Origin: Saccharothrix carnea
GTDB taxonomy: Bacteria > Actinomycetota > Actinomycetes > Mycobacteriales > Pseudonocardiaceae
DNA: 64,000 nucleotides
Direction of reading: 5' to 3'
NCBI RefSeq assembly: GCF_003014735.1
Contig: NZ_PYAX01000015.1
Coordinates: forward strand, 109,141 to 173,140
A program made the translations under genes and the position numbers. Positions within the stretch are counted from its first letter, which is position 1; the number at the start of each line of letters is the position of its first letter. The notes beneath the pieces are model-generated. The model made no database searches. It saw only the letters and a program-made list of their open reading frames with translations, and was not told the DNA's origin. Below, piece by piece: positions 26,083 to 36,100 of the stretch.

Positions 26083-26910
26083 TCACCCGGCGGCCGGGAC
26101 CTCCAGCGTGATGCGGCTGAAGTCCTCCTTGCGGATCGCGCGGCCGATCGTGCGCACCGGCAGGCTCCACACGCTCTGGTCGGCGATCAGCTTGGCCAAC
26201 TGGGCGGACTCCCAGTTGAGCTTCTGGTGGACCAGGCCGACCTCCTCCTCGTCCGTGGTGGTCAGGTAGGAGACCGCTGACCACCACACGCGTTCCCGGT
26301 AGTACTTCAGGCCGGTACCGCTCAGCACGACGTCCAGGCCGCGCAGCGTCTTGCGCAGCACCGTGATGCCGCCGCCGTAGTCGCGGGTGAGCGTTTCGGC
26401 GATCTGCGGGATCGAGCGGACCAGGATGTTGTTGACCTGGTCGTGGTCGAACTTGCGGCGTGGGAGCAGCAGGTGCCCGGCGTCGTCCCCGTGCTGCCTG
26501 AGGTTGAGGAACGTGCCGTACGCGAGGTCGTAGTTGATGTGCGCGTTCAACCCGAGCAGCAGGTCCTGCAGGACCGTGGAGGTCTTGTCCTCGGCCATCC
26601 GGTGGGCGGTCTTCCAGGCGCGCTCCGACTCCGGGTCCCGGTCGAACGTGGTCAACGACCGGAAGTACAGCGACGCGAAGTAGCCGGCCTGCGACCGGAC
26701 CCAGTCGCGGTCGAAGAAGATGGGGTTCCGGTAGTCGCCGAGCCCGTGGACCGCCGCGTGCACGTTCAGCGTGATGATGTAGTACGCCCGCAGGAACACG
26801 GCCCGGTAGTCGTTGCGCTCGTGGAAGTACCGGAGCGCGACCTGCATGCAGGGGATCGCCTCTTCGATGGTGGCGGGCCGCTGTGCGGCGATGCTGTCGA
26901 AGTCGGTCAA
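26083..26910 (-). CDS. DUF5995-family protein
   Basis: Protein of about 275 residues fitting the actinobacterial DUF5995 family of unknown function. I prefer the TTG at 26910 because GGGAG lies six bases upstream; a GTG at 26937 is the longer alternative. Visible family-like parts are ALRYFHERNDYRAVFLRAYYIITLNV, FLNLRQ and NWESAQLAKLI. It is largely helical with no signal peptide and no obvious catalytic motif, though His and Asp are frequent (GLNAHINYDLAYG). It is convergent with narI and stands alone. Confidence 0.7.
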   Translation of the reverse strand: MTDFDSIAAQRPATIEEAIPCMQVALRYFHERNDYRAVFLRAYYIITLNVHAAVHGLGDYRNPIFFDRDWVRSQAGYFASLYFRSLTTFDRDPESERAWKTAHRMAEDKTSTVLQDLLLGLNAHINYDLAYGTFLNLRQHGDDAGHLLLPRRKFDHDQVNNILVRSIPQIAETLTRDYGGGITVLRKTLRGLDVVLSGTGLKYYRERVWWSAVSYLTTTDEEEVGLVHQKLNWESAQLAKLIADQSVWSLPVRTIGRAIRKEDFSRITLEVPAAG

Positions 26911-27092
26911 CGGAAGCTCCCGGGGTGGATGCGGCACACGTGGCCCGGCTCGCCAGGTCCGACGTAAAGGATCCGCGGCCGTGCCTGCAGATACACACCC
27001 GGAGGAAGTTCACCTCGGTCGGCGCAACGGCGACACCGTGCGGTGACGGGCTCCGCCGCGTCGAGCCGCGTGCGCCTGCGCCGGATGACGCG

Positions 27093-27932
27093 TCAGTCGC
27101 GGCGCGCGGCCCAGACGGTGCGCTCGGTGCGCACCGCGAGGTCGTCGCGGCGCAGGATGCTGTGCGGGCCGTGGGTGTCGAGCAGTCGGTCGAGCGCGAT
27201 GAGGTCTTCCGCCGCGAGCTCTGCCGCAGCGGCGGCGCGGAGGCGTTGCAGCGCGGTCAGGGCGTAGCGGCCGATCGACGCGTGGCGGGAACCGTCGACG
27301 GCGACGGTGAGTCGGCCTTCGACCGCGAAGCCGGCGGCGGTCAGCATGGGTCCCCAGTCGGCGCCGCGGTGGGGCACGTGCTCGGCGTGGAAGTGCTCGG
27401 TCGCGGCGTGCAGGCGTTCTTCCAGGCCCGGCCGGTCGGCGGGGGCGTCCTCGGGCAGGAAGCGCGGCATGCCGGCGAGCTCGACGACGGCGAACAGGCC
27501 GTGGGGCGCGAGCAGGTCGCGGACGGTGCGCAGGGCGCGGTCGGGGTCGGCCATGTGGTGCATGGAGGCCGACGCCCACACGAGGTCGGGCGTTCCCAGG
27601 TCGGGCCAGGTCGCGTGGTCGAGGTCGGCCTGCACGGTGCGGACCTGCTCGCCCACGCCCCGGGCGGACGCCTTCTCGCGCAGCCGTCGCAGGTGTCCGG
27701 GCGAGGCGTCCACGGCGGTGACGTGCGCCTCGGGGAAGCGGTCGAGGAGCGCGAAGGTACCCGCTCCCGTACCGGAGGCCAGGTCCACGATGTGGTGCGG
27801 GCCACTCTTCACCGGCAGCCACTCGGTGATGGCGGCGACGTGGTCGGCGAGGACTTCCGCGTCCAGGTCGAGGATCTCCGCCTGCTCGCTGTCTTGGTGC
27901 TGGTGGTGGCCGTGCTCGTGGGTGTGGGTCAT
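27093..27932 (-). CDS. Class I SAM-dependent methyltransferase
   Basis: Cytoplasmic methyltransferase of 279 residues. It begins with a His-rich leader (MTHTHEHGHHQHQ) that may be a metal-binding tail. The Rossmann motifs are clear: motif I VDLASGTGAGTFALLDRFP, acidic motif II VTAVDASP, and motifs III/IV around VQADLDHATWPDLGTPDLVWASASMHHMADP. The substrate is not predictable; relatives in this group are often simply labelled methyltransferase. It may share a transcript with the XRE-cupin gene 104 bases upstream on the same strand. Confidence 0.88.
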   Translation of the reverse strand: MTHTHEHGHHQHQDSEQAEILDLDAEVLADHVAAITEWLPVKSGPHHIVDLASGTGAGTFALLDRFPEAHVTAVDASPGHLRRLREKASARGVGEQVRTVQADLDHATWPDLGTPDLVWASASMHHMADPDRALRTVRDLLAPHGLFAVVELAGMPRFLPEDAPADRPGLEERLHAATEHFHAEHVPHRGADWGPMLTAAGFAVEGRLTVAVDGSRHASIGRYALTALQRLRAAAAAELAAEDLIALDRLLDTHGPHSILRRDDLAVRTERTVWAARRD

Positions 27933-28036
27933 ACCGCCACGTTAAGCTCGCCATGCGCCTTGTGCATGACTTCTTGCGAGTTGCGCAAGGGAATGGCCCC
28001 CGGTGCTGCCACCCGCGCAAGGCAGCGGCGGTGCGA

Positions 28037-28642
28037 CTACCGGCCGGTGTCGTGGGCGTCACCGTCGCCGTTCCCGCGCTGGTCGTCGGTCTCGCGGTGT
28101 CCGCGGCGGGCGTCGCGGTCGAAGATGAACATGATCTCGCAAGGACGACCCTCGGTGCCGATGGCGTGCGGCACCATGGTCGGGAACTCGGCCGCCTGGT
28201 TGGTCTCGAGGCGGAAGCGGCGGTTGCCCAGCAACAGGATCGCGGCGCCGGAGAGCACGACGAGCCACTCCCGGCCAGGGTGGGCGCGCATCTTGGCAGG
28301 GTTGTCGGGCGGCGGCTCGGTCAGCCGCCGACGCATGACGCTCAGCGCCGGGTCGCCCTTCATCGGCCAGCTCAGGTTGTCGGAGCCGTGGGCGATGGGG
28401 CTGATGACGACATCGTCGGCGGCGTTCTCGACGAGCTGGTCCAAGGTGGTGTCCAAGGCGCGGGCCAGCGTGACGAGCTGGTCCAGCGCCAGGCGGCGTT
28501 GACCGTTCTCGATGCGACTCAGCGAGGACTGGCTGAGGTGGGCGCGACCGGCCAGTTCCTCCAGGGACAGGCCCTGCGCGAGCCGCAGAGCGCGGATCCG
28601 TTTGCGCACGAGGCCGTCCAGCCCGCCTTCTTCTTGCGTCAT
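28037..28642 (-). CDS. XRE-family regulator with C-terminal cupin domain
   Basis: One-component regulator of 201 residues. The ATG at 28642 gives the usual family start (MTQEEGGLDGLVRKRIRALR). Residues 10-70 are a Cro/CI helix-turn-helix (GLSLEELAGRAHLSQSSLSRIENGQRRLALDQLVTLARAL). Residues about 120-185 are a small cupin barrel (HPGREWLVVLSGAAILLLGNRRFRLETNQAAEFPTMVPHAI), which typically binds a small ligand or metal. It is divergent from a 14-helix MFS exporter with 82 bases between them, so it probably represses that exporter. A hyphenated repeat AGGCA-N8-TGCCT sits directly upstream of its start. Confidence 0.9.
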   Translation of the reverse strand: MTQEEGGLDGLVRKRIRALRLAQGLSLEELAGRAHLSQSSLSRIENGQRRLALDQLVTLARALDTTLDQLVENAADDVVISPIAHGSDNLSWPMKGDPALSVMRRRLTEPPPDNPAKMRAHPGREWLVVLSGAAILLLGNRRFRLETNQAAEFPTMVPHAIGTEGRPCEIMFIFDRDARRGHRETDDQRGNGDGDAHDTGR

Positions 28643-28724
28643 AGGCAAGAGTCTATGCCTTCCCGGCAACACGCGCCTAACGTCACCGGCACTCGACCTC
28701 CCCATGTCCTTTCGAGAGGAACAC

Positions 28725-30308
28725 ATGAGTGCGAACCAGCACGCACAGCAGGCCGACGCCGTACCCGGCGGTGGTGGTGCCCCGGACGCGCGTCAGCTGC
28801 GCACCATCCTGATCGCCGTCTCCCTCGCGCTGATGGCCGTCATCGCGTCGGTGACCGGGTTGAACGTCGCCCAGACCCACCTGGCCGTCGAGTTCGCCGC
28901 CTCGCAGAACACCGTGCTGTGGATCATCAACAGCTACACCCTGGCCCTGGCCGCGCTGCTGCTACCGCTCGGCGCGATCGGTGATCGCCTGGGCCGCAAG
29001 CCCACGCTGGTCGCCGGGCTCGTCGCCTTCGGTGTCGCCAACGTCGTGGCCGGCCTGGCCCCGACCGCCGAGGTCATGATCGCGGCCCGGGTCGCCGGCG
29101 GTGTCGGTGCCGCGATGATCATGCCGATCACCCTGGCCGTCATCACCTCCACCTTCCCCGCGGAGCAGCGCGGCAAGGCGATCGGCGTGTGGACCGGCGT
29201 GGCGGGTGGAGGTGGCGTCCTCGGCATGTTCCTCTCCGCCCTCCTGGTCGACGTCGCGGACTGGCGCCTGCTCGTCGTGCTGCCGGTGGCCTTGGTCGTC
29301 GCGGCCCTGGGCTTGACGCTGAAGTCGGTGCCCGACTCCCGTGAGCGCTCCGCCCATCCTTTCGACACGGTCGGCGCGCTGGTCTCCACCGTCGCCGTCG
29401 TCGGGCTCGTCTTCGCGCTGCAGGAAGGACCCGAACGCGGCTGGACCGCTCCCGCGACGCTGATCAGCCTCGTCGCCGGGCTCACCGCCGGCATCGGTTT
29501 CGTGGCCTGGCAGCTGCGCCGCCGTGACGCGGCACTGCTGGACGTGCGCCTGTTCCGGGAACGCGGCCTGGCCGGTGGCTCGATCACGCTGCTGGCGGTC
29601 TTCGGCGTCCAGGCGGGCATCGCGGTGGTCCTGTTCCCGTTCTTCCAGGCGGTGCTCGGCTGGTCGGGGCTGCTGTCGACGGCGGCCATGATGCCGATGG
29701 CCCTCATGATGATGGCGGCCTCCGGGTTGGCACCCCGGCTCGCCGCCCGCATCGGCTCCCGCTCGACCATGGCCGTGGGCATCGGCCTGGCCGGCGCAGG
29801 CCTGGCGCTGATGGCGTCGTTCGTCTCCGCGGAGGGCGGCTACCCGACCATCCTGCCGGGCATGCTCGCCATGGGCGTCGGCATGGGCCTGTCGATGACG
29901 CCGTCCACCGAGGCCATCACCGGTTCGCTGCCGAGCGGGAAGCAGGGCGTCGCCTCCGCGCTCAACGACATCACCCGCGAGCTCGGCACCGCGCTGGGCG
30001 TCGCCGTGTTGGGTGCGCTCCTGTCCGCCGGCTACCGCGGCGCGATCGACGACCGGCTGCACGGCGTCCCCCAGGCCGCCGCGGACACCGCCCGCCACGG
30101 CATCGCCAACGCCGTCGAGGTCTCCGGCGGCACCGGCTCGCACGCGCGGCAGATCGTCCAGGCCGCCCAGCAGTCCTTCGTGGACGGCTGGCAGCAGGCC
30201 ATGTGGGCAGGCGTCGCCGTCATGGTCGCGCTGCTCGCCTACATCGCGCTGCGCGGCCCGAAGGACCCCGCACCCTCGGCGGTGGCCGACTTCGCATCGA
30301 CCCGGTAG
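28725..30308 (+). CDS. DHA2-family MFS drug exporter
   Basis: Inner-membrane proton antiporter of 527 residues with about 14 helices, characteristic of the DHA2 (QacA/EmrB-like) family. The ATG at 28725 follows GAGAGGA. Motifs include GDRLGRKPTLVAG (motif A), RVAGGVGAAMIMPITLAVI with the motif C-like Gly-rich helix GVAGGGGVLGMFLSALL, and a second-half ARLAARIGSRS. It likely exports a lipophilic cation or antibiotic. It is divergent from the XRE-cupin gene, its probable regulator. It is convergent with the LacI gene 40 bases away, with no clear hairpin between. Confidence 0.92.
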   Translation: MSANQHAQQADAVPGGGGAPDARQLRTILIAVSLALMAVIASVTGLNVAQTHLAVEFAASQNTVLWIINSYTLALAALLLPLGAIGDRLGRKPTLVAGLVAFGVANVVAGLAPTAEVMIAARVAGGVGAAMIMPITLAVITSTFPAEQRGKAIGVWTGVAGGGGVLGMFLSALLVDVADWRLLVVLPVALVVAALGLTLKSVPDSRERSAHPFDTVGALVSTVAVVGLVFALQEGPERGWTAPATLISLVAGLTAGIGFVAWQLRRRDAALLDVRLFRERGLAGGSITLLAVFGVQAGIAVVLFPFFQAVLGWSGLLSTAAMMPMALMMMAASGLAPRLAARIGSRSTMAVGIGLAGAGLALMASFVSAEGGYPTILPGMLAMGVGMGLSMTPSTEAITGSLPSGKQGVASALNDITRELGTALGVAVLGALLSAGYRGAIDDRLHGVPQAAADTARHGIANAVEVSGGTGSHARQIVQAAQQSFVDGWQQAMWAGVAVMVALLAYIALRGPKDPAPSAVADFASTR

Positions 30309-30348
30309 GGGGTGGTGACCATCGCGTGGGACGCGCGTCCGAGTCGCT

Positions 30349-31386
30349 TCAGCGGGTCGAGGCGGGCGGTGCGGCGGTGCTACCCCGGACGACCAGCTTC
30401 GTCGGCAGCTCCAGCCGGTCGTGCTCGATGGTCCGGCCGTCCGCGAGCGCCAGGACGAAACCGGCGGCGGTGGCGCCCATCTGCGCCAGCGGCTGGTGGA
30501 CCGTGGTCAGCGGCGGGTCCGACCACTGGGCGATGGGCAGGTCGTCGAACCCGACGATGCTCACGTCGCGCGGGATCGCCAGGCCGAGCGCGCTGGCGGC
30601 GTGGTAGGCGCCCAGGGCCTGGAGGTCGTTCGACGCGAAGATGGCGGTCGGCCGGTCCGGCAGCCGCAGCAGTTCGGCGGCCGCGTCCCGGCCGCCGTCG
30701 AAGTACAGCGGGGCGGAGCGGACCAGGTCCGGGTCGTGCGGGAGGCCGCCCTCGTCCAGCGCGGCCCGGTAGCCGTCCAGGCGGGCACGGCAGCACAGCA
30801 GCTCATCGGGGCCGCGGAGCATGCCGATGCGGCGGTGGCCCAGCTGGATCAGGTGGCGGGTGGCGACCAGGCCGCCGTTCCAGTTCGCCGCGCCCACCGA
30901 CGCGATCGGGTGGCTGGGTTCCCCGGTCGGGTCGAGTGCGACGAGCGGGATGCCGCGGCTGTCGAGCTGGGCCAGCTGGTGCTCGGTGAACATCGCCGAC
31001 ACGGCGATCACCCCGACCGGGCGGCGGGCGAGCATCTGGCGGGCCCACGTGCTCTCCGGGGTGTGCGCACCGTCCATCTCGGTCAGCGTCACGGCCAGCC
31101 CGTGCGGCCGCACGGCGTGCTCGATGCCCCGCACGATCTCCAGCGCCCACGGGCTGTCCAGCGCCTGGAACACCACCTCGACGATGGGCACTGCCTCGGC
31201 TTTCTCGGCCTTCCGGTAGCCGTGCTCGCGGATCAGCGCCTCGATCCGCCGCCGCGTCCCGGTGGAGACGCCGGTCCGCCCGTGGATCACCTTCGACACC
31301 GTGGAAGCCGACACCCCGGCGAGCGCGGCGATGTGCGAAACCCCGACCTCACCCCGCTTGCGCACCGTCGTGTCGTCCACGGCCAC
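30349..31386 (-). CDS. LacI-family transcriptional repressor
   Basis: Sugar-responsive repressor of 345 residues. Start GTG 31386 (a GTG at 31380 is also possible). The N-terminal helix-turn-helix and hinge are standard (VSHIAALAGVSASTVSKVIHGRTGVSTGTRRRIEALIREHGY), followed by a periplasmic-binding-protein-like sensor (IVEVVFQALDSPWALEIVRGIEHAV; AIFASNDLQALGAYHAASALGLAIPRDVSIVGFDDLPIAQWSDPPLTTVHQPLAQMG). It diverges from the GH26 mannanase across 176 bases that hold two palindromes, so a mannan or cello-oligosaccharide is the likely inducer. It may be the local CebR or a mannan-specific relative. Confidence 0.92.
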   Translation of the reverse strand: MAVDDTTVRKRGEVGVSHIAALAGVSASTVSKVIHGRTGVSTGTRRRIEALIREHGYRKAEKAEAVPIVEVVFQALDSPWALEIVRGIEHAVRPHGLAVTLTEMDGAHTPESTWARQMLARRPVGVIAVSAMFTEHQLAQLDSRGIPLVALDPTGEPSHPIASVGAANWNGGLVATRHLIQLGHRRIGMLRGPDELLCCRARLDGYRAALDEGGLPHDPDLVRSAPLYFDGGRDAAAELLRLPDRPTAIFASNDLQALGAYHAASALGLAIPRDVSIVGFDDLPIAQWSDPPLTTVHQPLAQMGATAAGFVLALADGRTIEHDRLELPTKLVVRGSTAAPPASTR

Positions 31387-31424
31387 AGCGTAGGCCGTGA
31401 TCTCTCCCGACCCGCCCGCACCGC

Positions 31425-31441
31425 GAGAGAAAATTTCTCTC
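31425..31441. promoter_or_regulatory. Perfect palindrome, probable autoregulatory operator
   Basis: GAGAGAAA-A-TTTCTCTC: perfect eight-base arms around one base, 38 bases upstream of the LacI gene start. A further GAGAGAA half site follows at 31446. The odd centre and AT-rich core differ from standard LacI sites (central CG), so binding by a different factor is possible. Confidence 0.55.
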
Positions 31442-31525
31442 TACCGAGAGAACGTTGACGCGGGGAGGCTGGGTGCGCCATCGTGGTGACCACCTCACTC
31501 CGGACATCAGACCCGGTAGGAGGTC

Positions 31526-31539
31526 TGGGAGCGCTCCCA
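31526..31539. promoter_or_regulatory. Perfect CebR-type operator
   Basis: TGGGAGCGCTCCCA is an exact match to the known actinomycete cellobiose-repressor box and lies 24 bases before the mannanase ATG. It indicates cellobiose- or cello-oligosaccharide-type control of this secreted glycosidase. Confidence 0.88.
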
Positions 31540-31562
31540 ATCCAGGACTATGGAGGACAACG

Positions 31563-32933
31563 ATGTCACGCAGATCCAGGTCAGGGCGCTTCCGAACGGC
31601 GACCGCCCTCGTGGCCGCCGGCCTCGTGCTGGGGACGGGCTTGGCCGTCGCCGGCGGCAGCGCCGCCGCGGACCCGTCGACCAAGTACCTCGGCGTGTTC
31701 CGCGAGACCAGCCCCACCGAGGTACCCGCGGGCACGGTCGGCAGCTACGGGGTCGCACCGGCCAGCGTCCAGTGGTTCGACAGCTGGGCCACCGGCAGGG
31801 CCTTCAACGCCACCGCGGCCCGGACCCTCTGGGACCAGGGGATCATGACCCATTACACCTGGGAACCGTGGAACACCGCCCTCGGTGTGGCCGATCCGGA
31901 GCAGATCCACCTCCAGGACATCCTCGACGGGAAGTGGGACAGCTACATCCGGGCGCGCGGCGCGGAGTTCGCGTCGGTCGGCGCACCGATCATGGTGCGC
32001 TGGGGGCACGAGTTCAACGGCAACTGGTACCCGTGGGGCATCGTCAACAACGGCAGCGACCCCGCCCTGTACGTCAACGCCTACCGGCGCGTCCACGACC
32101 TGGTGGTCGCGGCGGGAGCGACCAACGTCCAGTGGGTGTGGTGCTTCAACAACGGCTCCACGCCCGACAGCGCCTTCAACGAGCCCGCCCGGTCCTACCC
32201 CGGTGACGCCTACGTCGACTGGGTGGCGATCGACGGCTACAACTGGGGCCTCGCACCCTCCTGGGACCCTGCCGGGAACTACTGGACGAGCTTCGAGGCC
32301 GCGTACTCCAGCGCCTACGCCAAGGCTCGCTCCATCGCGCCGAAACGCCCGGTGATGATCGCCGAGATCGCTTCCAGCGAGGACGGCGGCGACAAGGCGC
32401 AGTGGATCAACGACCTGTCCGCCGCCCTCGACTCGGGCCGCTACCCGGACCTGAAGCTGGTCAACTACTTCGACCAGGACAAGGAAGAACTGTGGTCCGG
32501 CACCTCGTCGGCGGCGGCCAAGGCGGCCTTCACCTCCTGGGTCAACCAGCCCTACATGCGGGGCAAGGGCGTCGACCTGGCGAAGGTGGCCGCGGAGTAC
32601 AAGGGACCCACGACGACCACCACGACCACGACCCCGCCCGGTGCGTGTTCGGCGACCTATCGCACGGTCGGCTCCTGGTCCGGCGGCTTCCAAGGTGAGG
32701 TGACCATCGTCGCCGGTGCTTCGGGCACCAAGGGCTGGACGGCCCGCTGGACCACCGCGACCGGCCAGACGATCAAGCAGGTCTGGAACGGTGCGCTCAG
32801 CGTCAGCGGATCGGCGGTGTCGGTGAAGAACCTGAGCTGGAACGGCACCTTGTCCCCCAACGGCACGACGAGGTTCGGCTTCTTGGCCGGCGGGTCTCCC
32901 ACGACGCCCTCGGTCACCTGCGACAGCCCCTGA
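31563..32933 (+). CDS. Secreted GH26 beta-mannanase with CBM2
   Basis: Exported endo-mannanase of 456 residues; ATG 31563 follows GGAGGA. Signal peptide about 1-36 (ATALVAAGLVLGTGLAVAGGSAAA). Residues about 40-340 are a GH26 barrel: acid/base Glu in RWGHEFNGNWYPW (near 150) and nucleophile Glu in MIAEIASSE (near 267). A Thr/Pro linker (TTTTTTTTPP, near 350) leads to a C-terminal family 2 carbohydrate-binding module (Cys at both ends; WSGGFQGEVTI, WNGTLSPNGTTRFGFLA). It would cut mannan while bound to cellulose. Control by the CebR-type box and by the divergent LacI protein is likely. Confidence 0.93.
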   Translation: MSRRSRSGRFRTATALVAAGLVLGTGLAVAGGSAAADPSTKYLGVFRETSPTEVPAGTVGSYGVAPASVQWFDSWATGRAFNATAARTLWDQGIMTHYTWEPWNTALGVADPEQIHLQDILDGKWDSYIRARGAEFASVGAPIMVRWGHEFNGNWYPWGIVNNGSDPALYVNAYRRVHDLVVAAGATNVQWVWCFNNGSTPDSAFNEPARSYPGDAYVDWVAIDGYNWGLAPSWDPAGNYWTSFEAAYSSAYAKARSIAPKRPVMIAEIASSEDGGDKAQWINDLSAALDSGRYPDLKLVNYFDQDKEELWSGTSSAAAKAAFTSWVNQPYMRGKGVDLAKVAAEYKGPTTTTTTTTPPGACSATYRTVGSWSGGFQGEVTIVAGASGTKGWTARWTTATGQTIKQVWNGALSVSGSAVSVKNLSWNGTLSPNGTTRFGFLAGGSPTTPSVTCDSP

Positions 32934-32973
32934 GAAACCTGCTTGGACGACCGGTCGACCACGACAGGTCAGC

Positions 32974-33008
32974 CCGCCCGCCACGTCCGGCCCGGACGTG
33001 GCGGGCGG
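32974..33008. terminator. Strong hairpin terminator after the mannanase
   Basis: Perfect 17-base arms (32974-32990 and 32992-33008) centred on one base, starting 41 bases after the mannanase stop. Very stable and GC-rich, without a T tract. Confidence 0.85.
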
Positions 33009-33112
33009 CACCAACAACCACACCCCGGTTACCGAGCGTGGCAAGATGACGGCATGGGATGCCGAGGGGAGCGGGGTGCCACGCCCTGCCTCGCGGCGGA
33101 CGGGGTCGTCCG

Positions 33113-36100
33113 ATGAACGAGATGCTCCATCGCGCTGTCGTGCGCATCCGGGACGAGGACGAAGTCGTGCACGGCGTCGGCTTCCTGGTGGCTCCCGACA
33201 TCGTTCTCACGTGCGCCCACATCGTCGAGCGCAGCGTGCCGGCCATCCTCGACTTCCCCTTGGTGCCCGACCGGGGAGAACACCGCGCAGAAGTCGAGCG
33301 GTCACGCCCGGACCTTGACGTGGCGCTGCTCCGATTACCCGGCCCCGTGACCGGCACCGGCCCTGTGCCGGTCGTGAGCAGCTCCGACGACTGGGGGCAC
33401 ACCGCCCGGCTGTTCGGCTTTCCCCGCAATAACGACAACGGCGTGTGGATGGCCGCGCGGGCGCTGGACCGACAAGGCTCCGGCTGGGTGCAACTGGAGG
33501 CCGACCAAGTCGGCAGGCGCTTCGAGCGCGGCTTCAGCGGCTCGCCGGTATGGGACGACCAGGCCCGCGCGGTGACCGGGATGGTGGTCGCGGTGCAGGA
33601 GCGCTCGACGACGGCCTACCTGGTGCCCGTGTCGGCTTTGGTGGAGGACCTGAGCGAGTTCCTCCCGAACCCCTTCCGAGGGCTGGCACCGTTCGAGGCC
33701 GAGCACGCGGCGTTGTTCCGCGGCCGGGACGAGGAGGTCGCCGAGCTCGTCGCGGCGGTGGACCGGCGCCGGTTGGTGGTGGTGACCGGCCCGTCTGGGG
33801 TGGGCAAGTCTTCCCTGGTGCGAGCGGGGCTGTTGCCGACCCTGTCGACGAATGCGGTGACCCTGCGCCCGGTGCGGGGACAGGACCCGGCCGGGATGCT
33901 GGCCTCCGCCCTGGTGCCGGTCCTCGAACCCGGGCTGGGCAGGATCGACCAGCTCGAACGCGAGCGCAAGCTCGCCGGGCTGCTCACCCCGCAGGTGCTG
34001 GGTTCGTTCGACGTGCTGGTGTTCCTGGACCAGTTCGAGGAGTTGGCCGACACCGACCCCGACCAGGCCGCCGAACTGCTGCGCTGGACCGCCGAAACAC
34101 GGACCGTCGCGACCCTGCGCCCCGGTGCCCTGGAGCGGCTGCTGACCAAGGAGATCGGGCACGGCTTGGTGCCGGTCGCCCCGATGGGCCCCGAGCAGCT
34201 GCGTGCGGCGATCAGCTCGGTCCCGGGCACCAGGTTCGAAACCGGTCTCATCGACCTGGTCCTGCGCGATGCCGGCGCGGAACCGGGCGCGCTGCCCCTG
34301 GTGCAGTTCGCCCTGTCGCTGATGTGGGAGAAGCGGCGCGGCGCGCTCAGCATCGAGGGCTACCGCGAGATCGGAGAGATCGGGGGTGCGCTGTCGAAGT
34401 ACGCCGACGAAGTCTGGGAAGGGCTTTTCGCGGACGACGGCCACGCAAGGGACCTGCTGGTCCAGCTCGCCCGCCCGGACACCGACGGCAGGTTCACCAG
34501 GAAGCCCGTGCTGCTCGACGCCCTGCCCCCCGAGCAGGCCCGTGCCGCGAAACAACTCACCGCGACCCGGCTGGTCGTCACCGGCAGTACCGCCAGTCAC
34601 GAGCCGATCGTCGACCTCGCCCACCAGGCCCTGATCGACCGGTGGGAGCAGCTGCGCACGTGGTTGGCGGAGGCCAGGCAGTTCCGCGAGTGGCAGGAGG
34701 AGCTCGACCGCCGGGCCCTCCAGTGGCGCCAGTCGAAGGAGAAGGATGACGGCAGCCTGCTGCGCGGGGTGGCCCTCGCCCAAGCCGAAATGCACGGAAC
34801 CGACCGGCTGACCGCCGAGCAGCGCCGGTACCTCGCGGCCAGCCGGGAGTACCAGCAGCGGGTATTGCGCAGGCTGTGGGCGGTCGCGGCGGTGATGCTC
34901 GTGCTGGTCTTCCTCACCGGAGTCCTCGCGGTCTCGACAGCGACGAACGAGAACCGGCTCGACGCCCAACTGGCCACGGCGAACGCCCGCTCGCTGGCGG
35001 CCGAGGCGGACACCGCGATGGTGGACGACCCCGCCCGCGCGTTGCGCCTGGCCATAGCCGCCTACCGCACGGACCCGTCCGTCCCCGAAACGCGCAACGC
35101 ACTGATGCGGCAGTACTCGGCGTGGCACTCGGCGGACAAGGTGTTCAGCGAGTTCGATCTGCAGCCGGTCCAGCAGGTGCTGACCAGTGAGGACGGCGAT
35201 CGCGCCCTGTACCCGGGATTCACCGGGAGGGTCGTCGCGACCGGGATCCACGGGAACGCGCTGACCAAGCGGACTCTCGACGACGCACCCACGGCCAGCG
35301 GACAGGTGCCATCCGGCTACCGATACGCCGTCAGCCCGGACGGACGCTGGGTGGCGCTCGGGAGCCCGGTCGTGCTGAGGTTGTGGGACCTGCGAGGCGA
35401 CGGGGCCCCGGTCACGCTGCACTCGAACCTGTCCGCGCGGGGACCCGGGCTGGTCTCCACCAGCGACGTGGCGTTCACCGCCGACAGCTCCCGGCTGGTG
35501 TGGACGGGCGTCGAAGGCGATGTCGAGATCTGGGACGTCGAGAAGCGCGTCCAGGTACCCCACCGCGTCGGCGGTGCCGACACCACCGCAGCCTGGGTGG
35601 TCGATGACAAAGCCGTCCTGGCGGATCGGCGGGCCGGGGTGGTCGTGCGCGAACTGACCACCGGAGCCGAGGTCCGCGTGCTGCCCGCGGGCGGTGTCGT
35701 GGCCCGCCACGGTCGCGACTACGTGATGTGCGCGGACGACGTGGTCCGGGTGCTCGACACGACGACCGGCGCTGAACGCCACCGCTTCACCGCGGCCTGC
35801 GGCCACGTCCGGCTCGACGCCAACCGGACGGCCGCGGTGGTCCGGACCTCTACGGCCAGGGGAGCCGACCACACCTGGCTGAGGGTGCTGGACCTGGCGG
35901 ACGGCTCCACGCGCGCTTTCGCCACGCCACCGCTGCCCGCGCCCGCCTCGACCACCCCGCTCAGCGACCTCATCGACGTCGCGGTTGTGCGGCGGGCACC
36001 GGGGCGGGTTGGGGCGGTGCTGGTCCGCGGCAGATCGCTCCTGCGGTTCGACGACCTGCCCCCGAACCCCGGTGAGGGCCCCGTCCACCACCTCGCCCTC

